From Novosphingobium sp. Chol11 (lineage in GTDB: Bacteria > Pseudomonadota > Alphaproteobacteria > Sphingomonadales > Sphingomonadaceae): 64,000 bases of DNA. A program made the position numbers and the translations under genes. Below are positions 15,358-22,731 of the stretch, one piece after another. Below the pieces are notes generated by a model. It was not told where the DNA came from. It saw only the letters and a list, made by a program, of their open reading frames with translations, and made no database searches. The stretch covers positions 62,001-126,000 of the forward strand of contig CAMDQO010000002.1 of assembly GCA_945906105.1 (NCBI GenBank), read 5' to 3'. Within the stretch, counting starts at the first letter, position 1. Each line of letters opens with the position of its first letter.

Positions 15358-16548
15358 TTACACGCCCAGCGAAACCTCTGCCGTGCCGGTGAGGATCACA
15401 TCACCATCCTGCGTCGTCATCACCGTCTTCACCTTCACCACCGGCACACCATGGGCCGACATATCCAGCTTCTCGGTCACTTCACCGTCGATATAGGTAA
15501 CATCGCCTTCGAAAGCCGGGCTGCGGAACTGCGTTTTTGAATGCCAGATATAGCCATCATGCCCCGCCCAATAGGCAATCGCATCCAAAGCCCAAGCATT
15601 CATCGACGAGCCATAGCCATAGGTTCCACCCATCCCGACATTCTCGGCCTTTTCGGAGTTGATGTGGCCTGAAGATGGCCCGTGATAAAGCCCGTCACCA
15701 TGACGCGGATCAATTTTGCGCATATCGTGATCATAGGTCATGTCCTTGGCGAAACCGGCGTCTTCCTTGGCCGGATCATAGGCACCCTCGGGCACATTCC
15801 AGCGCCAGGTGCCCCAGATATTCTGGCGATGGGCGCGGCATTCATTGGCGAAAGTGACCACAGAGTGCGGTCCAACCACCCGGCGCGGCAGCTTGTCACC
15901 CACCTGCACTGAGGCATAGCTTGGCGTCACGCCCTCACGATTTGACAAGATCCATTCGTGACGCAGCTTGTGTACCTCGGCCAGCTCTGCCTTATCCCAC
16001 TTCTTGGGGCTGCGCTTGTCCTTGCCATAGACGCCGCGCTTGTTGGCTTCTTCCACCAGATAGCGGATCGAAGTGGCGCGCTCCTTGGCGACCAATGCGC
16101 CGTGCTGGTTGCGGTGGACGGTATCGCCGTTGGCAAACATCGTCGGCCCGGCAAAGGCGGTTTCAGTAACTTTGTAACCAGCAAAGCGGCGATCCTGCAC
16201 CAGCTTGTCACCGGGGCGCACCGGGGTGCCATAGAACCACCACTCCTCGCCCGCGAAGATCAGATGGGTGCCGGGGATATTGCCGACACAGGAAGGATGG
16301 CAGCCGTGGCCATAGTCCATCGCAACCGTGAAACTTTGCGGCGCGATGATGCCGCCGAATTTGGATTTGCGGGCGAATTCCTCATCCCAATGTATCGGGT
16401 TGGCATAGTCGAGCGCCTGCACCCAGCGGCGGATATCGGTGGCGTTGCAGGGATCCCACATCTCGGCAAAGACGATCTGCTTGCCGATCCACTTGTCGAC
16501 ATCGCTGGTATCGAGCTGGGGTGCATTATTGTGGCCCGCTTCAGCCAT
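15358..16548 (-). CDS. FAS1-like/MaoC-type dehydratase
   Basis: A 396-residue protein with an N-terminal FAS1-like dehydratase (MaoC_dehydrat_N) hotdog domain at about 15-180 and a second hotdog-like half at about 215-395. The N-terminal half contains VQALDYANPIHWDEEFA and GGIIAPQSF. The AlDYaNPiH-type motif resembles the hydratase-2 Asp-x4-His pair. It probably hydrates or dehydrates an enoyl-CoA or an analogous thioester. GGAGAT lies seven bases before the ATG. With SnoaL 1 downstream it forms a two-gene unit. Known double-hotdog relatives act in mesaconyl-CoA, itaconyl-CoA and steroid side-chain pathways. Confidence 0.85.
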   Translation of the reverse strand: MAEAGHNNAPQLDTSDVDKWIGKQIVFAEMWDPCNATDIRRWVQALDYANPIHWDEEFARKSKFGGIIAPQSFTVAMDYGHGCHPSCVGNIPGTHLIFAGEEWWFYGTPVRPGDKLVQDRRFAGYKVTETAFAGPTMFANGDTVHRNQHGALVAKERATSIRYLVEEANKRGVYGKDKRSPKKWDKAELAEVHKLRHEWILSNREGVTPSYASVQVGDKLPRRVVGPHSVVTFANECRAHRQNIWGTWRWNVPEGAYDPAKEDAGFAKDMTYDHDMRKIDPRHGDGLYHGPSSGHINSEKAENVGMGGTYGYGSSMNAWALDAIAYWAGHDGYIWHSKTQFRSPAFEGDVTYIDGEVTEKLDMSAHGVPVVKVKTVMTTQDGDVILTGTAEVSLGV

Positions 16549-16726
16549 GATTTTATCTCCAATTTCAGCTTTGCACGCTGCCTTCCACGCGCGCGCCGGT
16601 CAATCTCGGCAATAGACGCGAGGTGATCGGCAATATCCGCAAATGCTGCCAATCGCTGCGGGAACAAAGCTGTCGCTGGCGCATTTTGTCTGGTGACAGT
16701 TCTTACCCTTGCCGGAGTGCCATCAC

Positions 16727-16873
16727 ATGTGGGCCATTGCCATCGTTCTGCTGATCCTGTGGGTGCTGGGCGTTGTCGCCTTCAAGGTGACTGCCGGGAT
16801 CATTCATGTACTGCTGATCGCGGCGCTTGTCGTTTTCGTGGTGAAGCTGGTCAAAGGCCGCGGCGCAGCCTGA
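16727..16873 (+). CDS. Small membrane protein, lmo0937/DUF5670 family
   Basis: A 48-residue protein starting MWAIAIVLLILWVLGVVAF, with two hydrophobic segments separated by a short FKVTAGI turn and a basic end VKLVKGRG. This matches the lmo0937 family of tiny inner-membrane proteins, often stress-induced and of unknown role. CGGAG lies nine bases upstream of the ATG. It is the only plus-strand gene between two minus-strand blocks and ends ten bases before the convergent NTF2-like gene. It is probably a stand-alone gene with no part in catabolism. Confidence 0.75.
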   Translation: MWAIAIVLLILWVLGVVAFKVTAGIIHVLLIAALVVFVVKLVKGRGAA

Positions 16874-16883
16874 CTGCGTAAGT

Positions 16884-17360
16884 TCAGCCGTCGGTATTTT
16901 CTATCGCCGTCTCAAACAGCCCGTCTGGCGAAACCCAGTCCTTGCGGACGCGGCGCAGCGCGATCAGCCATTCGCCGCCTACCTTGCGGAAATCATCGAT
17001 ATAGACGCCGCAATGATCAGGGCCGATGTCGGTCCAGGCCGCCCAATAGGTGCGCGCTTTTGCCGTGTCCGGTCCGGTCAGATCGATCTTGCAGGTGCCC
17101 AGATGATGCCGAACGAAGCTGGCGCGGTGGACGGTGTCCTGCCCCGGTTCGCGGCTCAGCCAGCGGTTCTGCCACGCCCGGATCGCCTCGCGGCCTTCAT
17201 AGCGAAAAATGAAGTCACCGGGTGCGCGTTCGGACTGGATGATGCCGTCCTCGGTGAAGCAGGCGGCGTAATCATCCACCTTCAGCCGATCACCGCTGAC
17301 ATTGTATTTCGCCAGGGTATCGCGAATGGCCTCGCGGGCCAGCAGCTCGTCAATCGTCAT
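16884..17360 (-). CDS. NTF2/SnoaL-like protein 2
   Basis: A 158-residue SnoaL-like protein. The N-terminal helix LLAREAIRDTLAKYNVSGDR, then YAACFTEDGI and RYEGREAIRAW, are typical of SnoaL_4 members. The reaction is unknown; relatives catalyse isomerisation, dehydration or lactone chemistry in polyketide, steroid and terpenoid metabolism. Its start overlaps the stop of the next upstream gene by four bases (ATGA), so the two NTF2-like proteins are probably made in equal amounts and could form a heteromer. Confidence 0.84.
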   Translation of the reverse strand: MTIDELLAREAIRDTLAKYNVSGDRLKVDDYAACFTEDGIIQSERAPGDFIFRYEGREAIRAWQNRWLSREPGQDTVHRASFVRHHLGTCKIDLTGPDTAKARTYWAAWTDIGPDHCGVYIDDFRKVGGEWLIALRRVRKDWVSPDGLFETAIENTDG

Positions 17361-17797
17361 GCCTGCTTTTCCCCGCGCGGCATCACATAGACGTCAAGGT
17401 GGCGAAGCCTGTTGTCCGCACCAAATTCGTAAATCGTCACGGTATTGGAAACATCGGTCACACCGCCGCGCGTGTTGCGTTCTTCCAGTTCAAGGATGAC
17501 GCGGCCCGGCATTTCGGTGACATGGCGCAGTGTGCCCTCCCAATCGGTGAAACCGCCATATTGCGTCACATAGGAACGGTAGGTCGGCCAATCGATCACT
17601 TCTGCCTGCGGTCCGGCAAAAACGCCCTCACGCACGAAGGCCGAGACATCGACGAGCTGCTCTATCTCCTCCCAGTCGGCATCGGTGAGCGTGCTGGCCT
17701 TGGCCTTGCCGACAAGGCGCGTGAACGCTTCACTGTAAGCGATGACCGCGTGGGTCAGTCCGGTGAAGTCGCTTGAGCTTGGCATTTCGTTGGCCAT
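17357..17797 (-). CDS. NTF2-like protein 3 (small, divergent)
   Basis: A 146-residue protein with an NTF2-type pattern: a helical N-terminus, FVREGVFAGPQAEVIDWPTY, VTDVSNTVTIYEFGADNRL and a final beta strand HLDVYVMP. It resembles nuclear transport factor 2-like proteins found next to SnoaL genes in catabolic clusters. GAGGAG lies about eight bases before the ATG. It is translationally coupled to SnoaL 2 downstream and follows the SDR gene by 29 bases. Function is unknown; family placement is less certain than for the other three. Confidence 0.7.
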   Translation of the reverse strand: MANEMPSSSDFTGLTHAVIAYSEAFTRLVGKAKASTLTDADWEEIEQLVDVSAFVREGVFAGPQAEVIDWPTYRSYVTQYGGFTDWEGTLRHVTEMPGRVILELEERNTRGGVTDVSNTVTIYEFGADNRLRHLDVYVMPRGEKQA

Positions 17798-17826
17798 TTA
17801 ATTCTCCTCTTCAGCTGGTATCGACG

Positions 17827-18615
17827 TCAGCTCATCACTTGCCCGCCATCGACATTGATCGATTGTCCGGTGATCGTCCGCGCCTCGTCCGAGGCGAGGA
17901 ACAGCGCCAGGTTGGCCACGTCCTCAGTCGTCGAAAAGGTCCGCAGCGCGACCGAGCCGGTCAGTCCTGCCTTGATCTCGGCGGGGCTCACGCCCTTCTC
18001 TGTGGCGACGCGGTTCATGTAATTGACCATCAATTCTGTCTCGATCGCGCCGGGGACGACGCAATTGCAACGGATGCCGAACTCGCCGACTTCCTTGGCG
18101 ATCACCTTGGTAAGCACGCGCAGCGCGCCCTTGGCAGCGGAATAGTGGCTCTTGCGGACCATCCCGTCCCAGCCTGCGCCAGAGGAGAAATTGACGATCG
18201 CACCGCTTTTGCGTTCGAGCATCGAGGCGTTGAGCACCGCCTTGCTGCACAGCATCGCGGCCATGCAATCGACCTTGTAGGTATCGAGGAAGTTGTCGAC
18301 CGTCTGCTCCCAGATGAACTTGTCGGTGCCGGGAACAGCGGCGTTGTTCATCAGCACGTCGACCTGACCCCAGCGGCTCATCGCAGCCTCGACCATGGCA
18401 TCAACATCGGCTTCATCGGTGACATCGGCCTGCACCGCGACGGCATCGGGGCCAATGATTTCGGCTTCAGCCGCGACCAGTTCGAGCCGCCGCGCAGCCA
18501 TCACAACTTTCGCGCCTTCCGCCACCAGCATCCGCGCCATGATCGGCCCGAGCCCGGTCGAAGCCCCGGTGACGATAGCGACTTTGCCCCCGAACCGACC
18601 AACAGAAAGGCTCAT
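17827..18615 (-). CDS. Short-chain dehydrogenase/reductase
   Basis: A 262-residue classical SDR expected to oxidise a secondary alcohol or reduce a ketone with NAD(P). The TGASTGLG cofactor motif is at about 16-23, NNAA at about 90-93, the catalytic Ser lies in NFSSGAG, and the Tyr-Lys pair in HYSAAKG. The C-terminal INVDGG is typical. Its ATG overlaps the stop of the SnoaL 4 gene by four bases. Tyr, Lys and Ser are all present, so it should be active. The substrate is presumably an alcohol made by the P450 or a SnoaL enzyme. Confidence 0.92.
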   Translation of the reverse strand: MSLSVGRFGGKVAIVTGASTGLGPIMARMLVAEGAKVVMAARRLELVAAEAEIIGPDAVAVQADVTDEADVDAMVEAAMSRWGQVDVLMNNAAVPGTDKFIWEQTVDNFLDTYKVDCMAAMLCSKAVLNASMLERKSGAIVNFSSGAGWDGMVRKSHYSAAKGALRVLTKVIAKEVGEFGIRCNCVVPGAIETELMVNYMNRVATEKGVSPAEIKAGLTGSVALRTFSTTEDVANLALFLASDEARTITGQSINVDGGQVMS

Positions 18616-19106
18616 ATCTCCAGCACCTTGCGCATGGTTTCATGGCTTTCTGGCGAACCATCGAGCGCGCGGTTGAAGCGTTCGGCGATGCGCCAGCCAT
18701 CGGCGGTGCGCGCCAGAGTCCAGTGGTTGACCGCCGCGCGCCACAGGAACCAGCGCTCACCCTCCTTGAGGATCACCACCGAATAGCCGACAGCCTGCGC
18801 CTCATCGCCGTTCACAGTGATCTTGGGCGTCGCGGTCATATGCGCGCAGCCGGTGTTCACCAGATCAAGGTGCCCCGGCCAGCTATACATTCCCGCGATC
18901 TCGTCAGGTGCTTCCAGCCGCTTGGTGCCGCCATCGGGGAGGGTAAAGCTATAGCCGCCGCCGGGCTCCCACAGATCGCCAGCCGGAGCCGCCGTGGCGC
19001 TATCCACCAGCGGGCCGTAGCTCATCAGCAGATTCTGGATTTCAAGCTGATCCTCGGCGCGCTGCAGGCGCCGCTCAAGCTCTAATAGCCGCGCTTCTCG
19101 ATCCAA
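18612..19106 (-). CDS. NTF2/SnoaL-like protein 4
   Basis: A 164-residue SnoaL-like protein with an N-terminal coiled helix (RLLELERRLQRAEDQLEIQ) leading into LLMSYGPLVDS, typical of SnoaL_4 proteins from sphingomonad catabolic clusters. It overlaps the carboxymuconolactone-decarboxylase-family gene by 25 bases upstream and the SDR gene by four bases downstream. Tight coupling in a three-gene unit implies consecutive steps. The reaction is unknown. Confidence 0.85.
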   Translation of the reverse strand: MDREARLLELERRLQRAEDQLEIQNLLMSYGPLVDSATAAPAGDLWEPGGGYSFTLPDGGTKRLEAPDEIAGMYSWPGHLDLVNTGCAHMTATPKITVNGDEAQAVGYSVVILKEGERWFLWRAAVNHWTLARTADGWRIAERFNRALDGSPESHETMRKVLEI

Positions 19107-19741
19107 TCGTCTTGCTCCCCTGGCCGATAGGTTACACCCGGAGCGCGTCCGGACTTGGTCTTGAGATCAAAGCCGATGGCATCGGCCCCGCCTTCGATCG
19201 GCACACCAAAGGCCGAAAGCGCCCAGCTGGTCATGACATAGTGGCCGATGAGGAAGACCAGATCCATCATCTGGTTCTGGTTCAAGGTTTTCGCCAGCGT
19301 GCTCCAGGTCTCGTCGGAAAGGTTGTTCTGGCTGATCAGTTCGCCACAAGCGGAGATGATCGCCACCTCTTCCTCGTTGAAGGAATGCTGGCAATCCGGG
19401 AAATCGCGAATTTGCGCGATCTCTTCCAGCGTGATGCCGGCATTGATCGCATAGCCGACATGGTTGTGCCATTCATAGGGCGAGTTCACCAGCACGGCGA
19501 CGCGCAGCACAACGATCTCAAGCTGCCGCGTGTTCAGCGAGTGGCCGGTCATGAAATACTTGCCCCAATGGCTGAACACCATGCCCAGTGGCGGGTGGTT
19601 CGCCATGACATTGATGATGTTGGTCTTCGAGCCTTCCTCCCATGAATTAGGCTCACCCCAGAACGATTGCACTTCACGCGTGGCGTCGGTCCATGTTTCC
19701 TTGGCGGGCCATTTGATGCGGAATTCATTGGGGACGGACAT
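19082..19741 (-). CDS. Carboxymuconolactone decarboxylase (CMD/AhpD) family protein
   Basis: A 219-residue all-helical protein of the CMD superfamily. The CMD core spans about 60-140, with LNTRQLEIVVLRVAVLVNSPYEWHNHV and AGITLEEIAQIRDFP. The AhpD redox CxxC is absent, so a peroxidase role is unlikely; a decarboxylase, lactonase or isomerase role is more likely. AGAGGAAA lies upstream of the ATG. It heads the minus-strand series (CMD, SnoaL 4, SDR, NTF2 3, SnoaL 2). CMD-family proteins classically act on ring-cleavage lactones. Confidence 0.88.
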   Translation of the reverse strand: MSVPNEFRIKWPAKETWTDATREVQSFWGEPNSWEEGSKTNIINVMANHPPLGMVFSHWGKYFMTGHSLNTRQLEIVVLRVAVLVNSPYEWHNHVGYAINAGITLEEIAQIRDFPDCQHSFNEEEVAIISACGELISQNNLSDETWSTLAKTLNQNQMMDLVFLIGHYVMTSWALSAFGVPIEGGADAIGFDLKTKSGRAPGVTYRPGEQDDWIEKRGY

Positions 19742-19844
19742 TCAGGTTTCCTCTGAGGCAAATATGTTGAACACAGGTTCAACGCTTCCACCGGTTCAGG
19801 TCAAGCACTGATCGGTGCCTATCGCCGGGGCGGATGGGTGATCT

Positions 19845-20387
19845 ATGTTTAGCGCGGCCGTTACACTGCTGATTGGTCTGACTGGGCTGCCCCAAAGCGC
19901 GGCGCAGGGCGGTCAGACTTCGCTCGAGGCAAGCTGGCGCGCCTGTGCCAGTATCGATTCGTCGATCAGCATTGCGGGTTGCACAGCAGTGATTAAGTCA
20001 CACGGGCAAAGCTCTGCACACCTCGCGGTTGCCTTGATCAATCGCGGCATCGCCTATCGCAACCAGCGCGCATTTGCCCGAGCGATCCGCGATTTCAGCC
20101 TTGCCATTCACTTGCGCCCCAACATGGCCCAGACTTATCTCGAGCGCGGTATCGCTCGCTATGCGCTGCGGCAATATGATCTGGCGATTCTGGACTATGA
20201 CGCGGCAATCCGCTTGCGGCCAGACCTTGCCGAGGGCTGGAACAATCGCAGTCTGGCCTATCTCAAGAAAGCCGATTTTGATCGCGCCACCCGCGATTTC
20301 AACCAGACTGTCCGGCTGAACAAGAATTACGGCAACGCCATGATCAATCGCAGTCTAGGGCCGTTACCGGTGCCGGAACAGCGCTGA
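19845..20387 (+). CDS. TPR-repeat protein, secreted or periplasmic
   Basis: A 180-residue protein with an N-terminal hydrophobic signal peptide (about 1-20, ending near SAA) and three tetratricopeptide repeats (about 62-165). The repeats are recognisable as NRGIAYRNQ, ERGIARYALRQYDLAILDYDAAI and NRSLAYLKKADFDRATRDF. An SSISIAGCTAVI segment at about 40-50 is typical of alphaproteobacterial TPR proteins counting Cys pairs before the repeats. It is expected to mediate protein-protein contacts in the periplasm; the partner is unknown. It stands alone between the catabolic region and the aroG block. Confidence 0.75.
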   Translation: MFSAAVTLLIGLTGLPQSAAQGGQTSLEASWRACASIDSSISIAGCTAVIKSHGQSSAHLAVALINRGIAYRNQRAFARAIRDFSLAIHLRPNMAQTYLERGIARYALRQYDLAILDYDAAIRLRPDLAEGWNNRSLAYLKKADFDRATRDFNQTVRLNKNYGNAMINRSLGPLPVPEQR

Positions 20388-20395
20388 TCAGACGA

Positions 20396-21157
20396 TCAGG
20401 TGACCGACCATCCGGCATCGACGCAGATCGTCTGGTTGGTGCAATAGCGCGCAATTGGTGCGGCGAAATATAGCACCGCTCCGGCAATGTCCGATGGTTC
20501 GCACATGCCAAGCGCAGGCATTCGCCGCGCTGGTCCCACCGCTTCCGGCCCTTTGGCATTGATCGCGCCGGGTGAGGCAACTCCGCCCGGCAACACGGTG
20601 TTGACCGTAATGCCATGTTCGGCCAGCTCCAGCGCAGAGGCCTTAGTCAGTGCCGCCAGAGCGCCTTTGGAGCCCATGTAGCTCGCCAGCCCCTTGATCG
20701 CCTGACCGCGCAGACTGCACGAGGCGACATTGATAATCCGCCCCCCATTTCCGCTGGCAATCATGCCGCGCGCGCACTCACGCGTCAGCAGGAACGGCGC
20801 GCGGGCATTGATCGCATTGTTGCGGTCCCATTCTTCCGCCGTGCCCTCAAGCAGCAGTTGCCGATCCTGCACCCCGGCGTTGTTGACCAGAATCCAGGGC
20901 GCGCCCAGCCAGCCGGTGATCGCAGCGACCATCTCGACAATCGAGGCTTCGTCGGCCAGTTCAACCGCGAAGGCGTGGGCCTGCAAACCCTCGGCGCGCA
21001 GCCCAGCCGCGACACGTTCTGCCCCGCCATAATCACGGTCCGCCACGGCAACAGTCGCACCCGCCTCGGCCAGCATCCGCACCATGCCAACGCCGATGCC
21101 ACTGGCCCCGCCGGTGACGAGCGCGACCCGGCCCGTCAGGTCAAATGGCCCGCTCAT
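20396..21157 (-). CDS. Short-chain dehydrogenase/reductase coupled to aroG
   Basis: A 253-residue classical SDR with TGGASGIG (about 15-22), NNAGVQD (about 91-97), a Ser in NVASCSLRG, and YMGSKGA as the Tyr-x3-Lys. The C-terminus CVDAGWSVT is an SDR ending. Its start overlaps the aroG stop by four bases, so it is translated behind DAHP synthase. A physiological link to aromatic amino acid synthesis is not known for this family; chance operon membership is possible. The substrate is unassigned. Confidence 0.9.
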   Translation of the reverse strand: MSGPFDLTGRVALVTGGASGIGVGMVRMLAEAGATVAVADRDYGGAERVAAGLRAEGLQAHAFAVELADEASIVEMVAAITGWLGAPWILVNNAGVQDRQLLLEGTAEEWDRNNAINARAPFLLTRECARGMIASGNGGRIINVASCSLRGQAIKGLASYMGSKGALAALTKASALELAEHGITVNTVLPGGVASPGAINAKGPEAVGPARRMPALGMCEPSDIAGAVLYFAAPIARYCTNQTICVDAGWSVT

Positions 21158-22527
21158 GCCGCTGCCTTGGCCCGGTCCTGTGCTTCAAGATTGAGCATTT
21201 CGGCCAGCAGGAACGCCAGCTCCAGCGATTGCGCGGCATTAAGCCGGGGGTCGCAATGGGTGTGATAGCGATCGGCCAGAGCCTCGTCGGTGATGGCAAT
21301 CGCGCCGCCGGTGCATTCAGTGACATTTTGCCCGGTCATCTCGATATGCACGCCGCCGGCATGGGTGCCCTCGGCGCGGTGAACGGCGAAGAAGCCGCGC
21401 ACTTCGGCAAGAATGCGCTCGAATGGCCGGGTCTTGTAGCCGCTGGCTGCCTTGATGACGTTGCCATGCATCGGATCGCAGCTCCACACCACTTTGTGGC
21501 CCTCACGCTCAACCGCGCGCACCAGTGGTGGCAGACCGGCTTCCACCTTGTCATGGCCGAAACGGCTGATCAGCGTCATGCGCCCGGCTTCGCGCGCCGG
21601 GTTGAGCACATCGAGCATCCGCAGCAGCGCGTCCGGCTCAAGGCTGGGGCCGCATTTCATGCCAATCGGATTACCCACACCGCGCAGGAATTCGACATGC
21701 GCCGAATCATCGAAGCGCGTCCGATCCCCGATCCACAGCATGTGGGCCGAACAATCGTACCAGTCGCCGGTCAGCGAATCGCGGCGGGTCAGCGCCTGCT
21801 CATAGGGCAGCAGCAGCGCCTCATGGCTGGTGAAGAAACTGGTGCCCTGCAGTTGCGGCACGGTCATCGGATCGATGCCACAAGCCTGCATGAAATCGAG
21901 CGCCTCACCGATACGGTCGGCGGTTTCGGAGAACTTGGCGGCCCAGGGGCTGCGACCGATATGGTCGAGCGTCCACTTGTGGACCTGTCGCAGATTGGCA
22001 TAGCCGCCGGTCGAGAAGGCGCGCAGCAGATTGAGCGTCGAGGCGGACTGGCTATAGGCCTGAATCATCCGGTCAGGATTGTTACGACGGGTTTCCGGCT
22101 CAAATTCAGGGCCGTTGATGATATCACCGAAATAGCTCGGCAATTCCTGGCCATTGATAGTCTCGGTCTGCGCCGAGCGCGGCTTGGCGAATTGCCCGGC
22201 CATGCGGCCAACCTTGACCACCGGCTGCTTGCTGGCAAAGGTCAACACCACTGCCATTTGCAGCAACACGCGGAAGGTATCGCGGATATTGTCCGGGTGA
22301 AACTCGGCAAAGCTTTCAGCGCAATCGCCGCCTTGGAGCAGAAAGCCCCGTCCTTCGGCAACCTCGGCCAGATCAGCCTTCAGCGCGCGCGCTTCCCCGG
22401 CAAAAACCAGCGGCGGAAAGTTCGTCAGCGTGGCTTCGACGCGGCTCAGCGCCTCGGCGTCAGCATAGTCAGGCAGGTGCTTTGCCTGTGCGGATTTCCA
22501 GCTATCGGGATTCCAGTTGCTTGCCAC
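21154..22527 (-). CDS. aroG: Class II 3-deoxy-7-phosphoheptulonate synthase
   Basis: A 457-residue plant/Mycobacterium-type (class II) DAHP synthase, catalysing the first shikimate-pathway step from PEP and erythrose-4-phosphate. Landmarks are [14 protein letters not shown] (with the metal-ligand Cys), [13 protein letters not shown] and [10 protein letters not shown] near the C-terminus. The length is normal for class II. The start is a GTG at 22527 with AAAGGAG nine bases upstream. The gene is followed by an SDR with ATGA overlap. The segment seen in Mycobacterium for allosteric control cannot be judged here. Confidence 0.96.
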   Translation of the reverse strand: MASNWNPDSWKSAQAKHLPDYADAEALSRVEATLTNFPPLVFAGEARALKADLAEVAEGRGFLLQGGDCAESFAEFHPDNIRDTFRVLLQMAVVLTFASKQPVVKVGRMAGQFAKPRSAQTETINGQELPSYFGDIINGPEFEPETRRNNPDRMIQAYSQSASTLNLLRAFSTGGYANLRQVHKWTLDHIGRSPWAAKFSETADRIGEALDFMQACGIDPMTVPQLQGTSFFTSHEALLLPYEQALTRRDSLTGDWYDCSAHMLWIGDRTRFDDSAHVEFLRGVGNPIGMKCGPSLEPDALLRMLDVLNPAREAGRMTLISRFGHDKVEAGLPPLVRAVEREGHKVVWSCDPMHGNVIKAASGYKTRPFERILAEVRGFFAVHRAEGTHAGGVHIEMTGQNVTECTGGAIAITDEALADRYHTHCDPRLNAAQSLELAFLLAEMLNLEAQDRAKAAA

Positions 22528-22626
22528 GGTAATCTGCTCCTTTGCGGGGAGCGCCCTTAGACCCGTGAGGGGTGGATTGCAAAGGGCGCCAAGCGGATTG
22601 ATCTACTCCAACAGTCAAACCACAGA

Positions 22627-22717
22627 CTTCGTCATTGCGAGGAGCGAAGCGACGCGGCAATCCAGAGCGTCACGCGCTAACGCCCTGGATTGCCGCGCTT
22701 CGCTCGCAATGACGAAG
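22627..22717. repeat. Palindromic intergenic repeat, dispersed family copy 2
   Basis: An imperfect palindrome. The left arm (from 22627, CTTCGTCATTGCGAG) and right arm (ending 22717) pair over about 33 bases, with small bulges and a central loop of about 23 bases. The outer arm sequence TCGTCATTGC/GCAATGACGA is shared with 4893-4924. It occupies the gap between aroG and the M16 peptidase gene and may serve as a transcript end or mRNA-protecting hairpin. Confidence 0.75.
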
Positions 22718-22731
22718 ATTTTTGGTTGGAA

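Noticed and set aside
19082-19741. AhpD-type alkylhydroperoxidase
   Set aside because: The CxxC redox pair needed for AhpD activity is absent from the CMD core.
21145-22560. 471-residue open frame on the plus strand
   Set aside because: Antisense to aroG, which matches class II DAHP synthase throughout.
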